Of a DNA stretch of 64,000 nt, positions 61,456-64,000 are shown one piece after another (within the stretch, counting starts at the first letter, position 1; the number at the start of each line of letters is the position of its first letter). Below the pieces are notes generated by a model. That model ran no database searches. It saw only the letters and a list, made by a program, of their open reading frames with translations, and was not told the origin of the DNA. The stretch is from Kudoa neothunni. Taxonomy: Eukaryota > Cnidaria. A program made the position numbers and the translations under genes. Where the stretch lies: NCBI GenBank assembly GCA_964304625.1, contig OZ199839.1, positions 5,766,001 to 5,830,000 on the forward strand. Reading direction: 5' to 3'.

Positions 61456-64000
61456 ATCTCTATTCACACTTCAAATATATATTTGAGATTAATTTTTCGT
61501 CTAAATAAGTACCAACATATTTTTTTGCTTATAATAAAAATAGATGCATTTTAAGATTAAAAGTTTATAAATTACACAATTTTTTAATTTTTTAAATTTA
61601 TTACTAAAATGATATAAAATTATATTCATATAAGAGTTCACAATTTATTTAATTTAAACATTTAATTGTTCAATAAACTAGACCTAACCCAACAAATTCC
61701 GATAAAATTGATGCATACTCAATAAAATTAACATTTCCAATGGTAATTTTCAATTATATAAATCCAAAAAATAACATAAACTAAAAAAAATGGTTCTACA
61801 TTTAAAATAAAAACTCGGTTATCATTTATTTTAATTAATGTATAGTTTTTGTTAATAATTTAGCACGGGCCTCCAACATCTCGCGCCTGTTCCATAACGA
61901 AGAGAGAACGATTGTGCAGTCTGGCCAAAAACTTATTTTATACAGGATTATTGCTTCAAACAACATAAAAATCATATTATTGAATTTATACCTATATTAC
62001 GGTAAATATATTTGTCGAAGAACGATAAAACTATATAAAAAATTTTTTAAATTTGTATACTAAACATATATTAACTGGTAAGTGATGGAAATTAGACAAA
62101 AAAAAATGGATTAATTTAAGTGTTTAAAACTTTATCCACATAGAATGTTCCAATTTAAATATTTATTATTATTTTTTAAACGAATACACCAGGAGAAAAT
62201 TGAAAAAATAATACCACCATAGATGAATTTGCAGAGGTTTTTGTTTTAGCTAATAGATAAATCGAATAAAAAACTTTTTCGAGCATCCAGTAATACTCTA
62301 TTCTCAAAACCCCACTCGTCAATCCCTAGTCTGACTTGTTCACGCGCGTTTGATGGGGCAGGATACTGTAATCATGTCAGTTTGCCAAATTATGTCTAAT
62401 TTCGAATTCCCTGCAAAAACAAATTAAGAATAAATATGCTGAGTGTTTAAATTTTGAAGTTAATGAATTATTTTCTAGAGGAAGAATTTCTTACAGCTTA
62501 TAACACGAGATTAAACCGTATTTATGTATTTTAGCAAAAGTGCTAATTTCGTATAGATTAATTAGGAATGTGAATTAGACTTTAATTCCATTGATATTAA
62601 TATTTCATTAAATTAATTTTAAATTAATTAGAGCGATTTTAAAAATTTATCACATTAGTTATAATCACGAGTTAAGAATGTAGATTATTATTTTTACAGA
62701 ATTTCATCACAAATTACAAAGTATTACGTAATAATATTAAACATAAAAATGTTCTCAATTAGAATGCAATACTAACTTATACAATAAAATATGCGTGTTG
62801 ATCTGCTAGTTTATTTCGCTTAGAATTGTAAAAAATATTAATTCATATATTCTTGTAAAGAGGTCAAAACTTAATTTAATTGATAGATGAATATGATAAA
62901 TAATAATTTGGTGTAAAGTATAAGAACAGTTTTTGGCCACAATTGTTTTAGCTTATACAATAATGAATAACTACGAAAACAATGTAACTTAAACATATTG
63001 TCAAATTTAAATCGATAAAAAGCATAACCCATGCCATGTAAAACTGATTAATAATATTTTTTTATAATTTTGATGTGGTATTTTTGTGAAATTTCTATGC
63101 AGAGCAAGAAATAAAATCGGATCACATTTAATCTGTAAAAATTGACCGAGTGAGTTACTGAGGGAAAAAATTAGAATGAACACACACACAGCCATCTCTG
63201 TCCTATTCATGTTATATTATTTTTTCATCGAAATTGAATGCAATAATCAGGAAGTATATAAAAATTATTAATCATAAATTATACCTTAATAGAGCATAAA
63301 TTTTGGATTGGTGATTCTCATAAACAGATTCCAAACGCACTATTTTTGTTACCGGAGAATAAACGTCTTGGATGGAGAAAAGAAATGGATAGAAAAAGCC
63401 CTAATTAAAGCAGGCCATTGTTACTGTAATGAATAGAGGGAAATTTTGGGTTTTCAACTTTTTAACAATATATATATCAGTTGTTCTCGACGGGTATTTT
63501 AAATTGATACCCATAACTCGGAGAAAAATTAATATCTACTTTAATAGTTTGTACTGGTTTAGGTGTGGCATTGGCTTTATGCCTCGTAAATTTCAATCCT
63601 AAATAGCATGCACGCATATGCGATGGCGATTTTTAAACCCAACAACTCTGACTCCCAAGTTGTTTACCGATTTAATTTTTTAGAATCTGGTATATTTAAT
63701 TATTTCTTGCACATTCCTTCGCTCTTAGAATCTAAAAATGATTAAATATAGTCAACGCTAGTGGCACCCAAATATTATTTGCCATGCAAATAACTTTATT
63801 TAGGTATTATTATGATACATCTCTACAAAATAGAAGAGATACAAAAAAGATTGATTCTAGTTTATTAATTGTTTTTAAGTAATTATTCCTAAAAATGGTC
63901 GAAGCATTAATGACAACATCCTAATTGGGTTTAATAGTCCTGAATAATATAACTTTATAGACCCCAAAAATACGTAACAAACCGCATCATAAAATAATTA
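61456..64000. other. Gene-free AT-rich stretch to the window end
   Basis: No conserved gene. A minus-strand 67-codon ORF (63007-63210) starts with a signal-peptide-like stretch (MAVCVFILIFSLSNSLG) but has no recognised domain and lies in very AT-rich DNA. Confidence 0.45.

Noticed and set aside
63007-63210. Possible secreted 67-residue peptide
   Set aside because: The signal-peptide look arises easily in A/T-rich DNA; no conserved motif or gene context.

Overview
The window is AT-rich eukaryotic nuclear DNA, most likely from an animal. The recognisable genes are animal-type: a trimeric G protein alpha subunit, the FIG4 lipid phosphatase, Maelstrom, HPRT, a Ras exchange factor and nucleus-encoded mitochondrial proteins. 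Genes are broken by many very short introns (mostly 41-60 nt), intergenic DNA is long and full of decayed DNA transposons (MULE/FLYWCH, piggyBac, hAT, pogo), and proteins diverge strongly from vertebrate ones. This suits a fast-evolving small-genome invertebrate such as a myxozoan or other parasitic animal. That placement is inference; no species marker is present.

Layout: ATP synthase alpha (minus, 203-2081); a piggyBac copy with a hAT element inside it (2444-4032); RPL23A (minus, 4508-5313); a 4.5 kb MULE (7864-12337); a RasGEF gene (plus, 13982-17190); a pogo remnant (about 20.1 kb); the head-to-head mitochondrial pair NDUFS7 (minus, 23765-24777) and MRPL14 (plus, 24953-25405); a second piggyBac copy (27004-28125) and a hAT-like element (28215-28994); the head-to-head pair XTBD protein (minus, 29793-30035) and FIG4 (plus, 30235-33781); a hAT transposase remnant (33904-35510); a 1.25 kb 10-bp minisatellite (35683-36930); HPRT (minus, 38625-40182); further hAT, pogo and Ty3/gypsy fragments (40.9-47.8 kb); a Gi/o-like G alpha gene (minus, 48560-49997); a hAT remnant (52.7-53.1 kb); Maelstrom (minus, 53374-55093); then a nested transposon stack (57503-61455) and gene-free DNA to the end.

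Six split genes (ATP synthase alpha, RPL23A, RasGEF, NDUFS7, HPRT, G alpha) were rebuilt exon by exon with GT-AG junctions that keep the reading frame throughout. HPRT and most of RasGEF, FIG4 and Maelstrom are invisible as long ORFs. Two host genes, FIG4 and Maelstrom, contain frame discontinuities that introns do not explain, which suggests either base-calling indels in the assembly or gene decay. The genes do not form one pathway. Two themes stand out: nucleus-encoded mitochondrial genes, and a recurring GCGCATGCGC-type palindrome (NRF1-like) in promoters and transposon ends. No wholly new system was found; the most unusual structures are the minisatellite, the nested transposons and the presence of Maelstrom.
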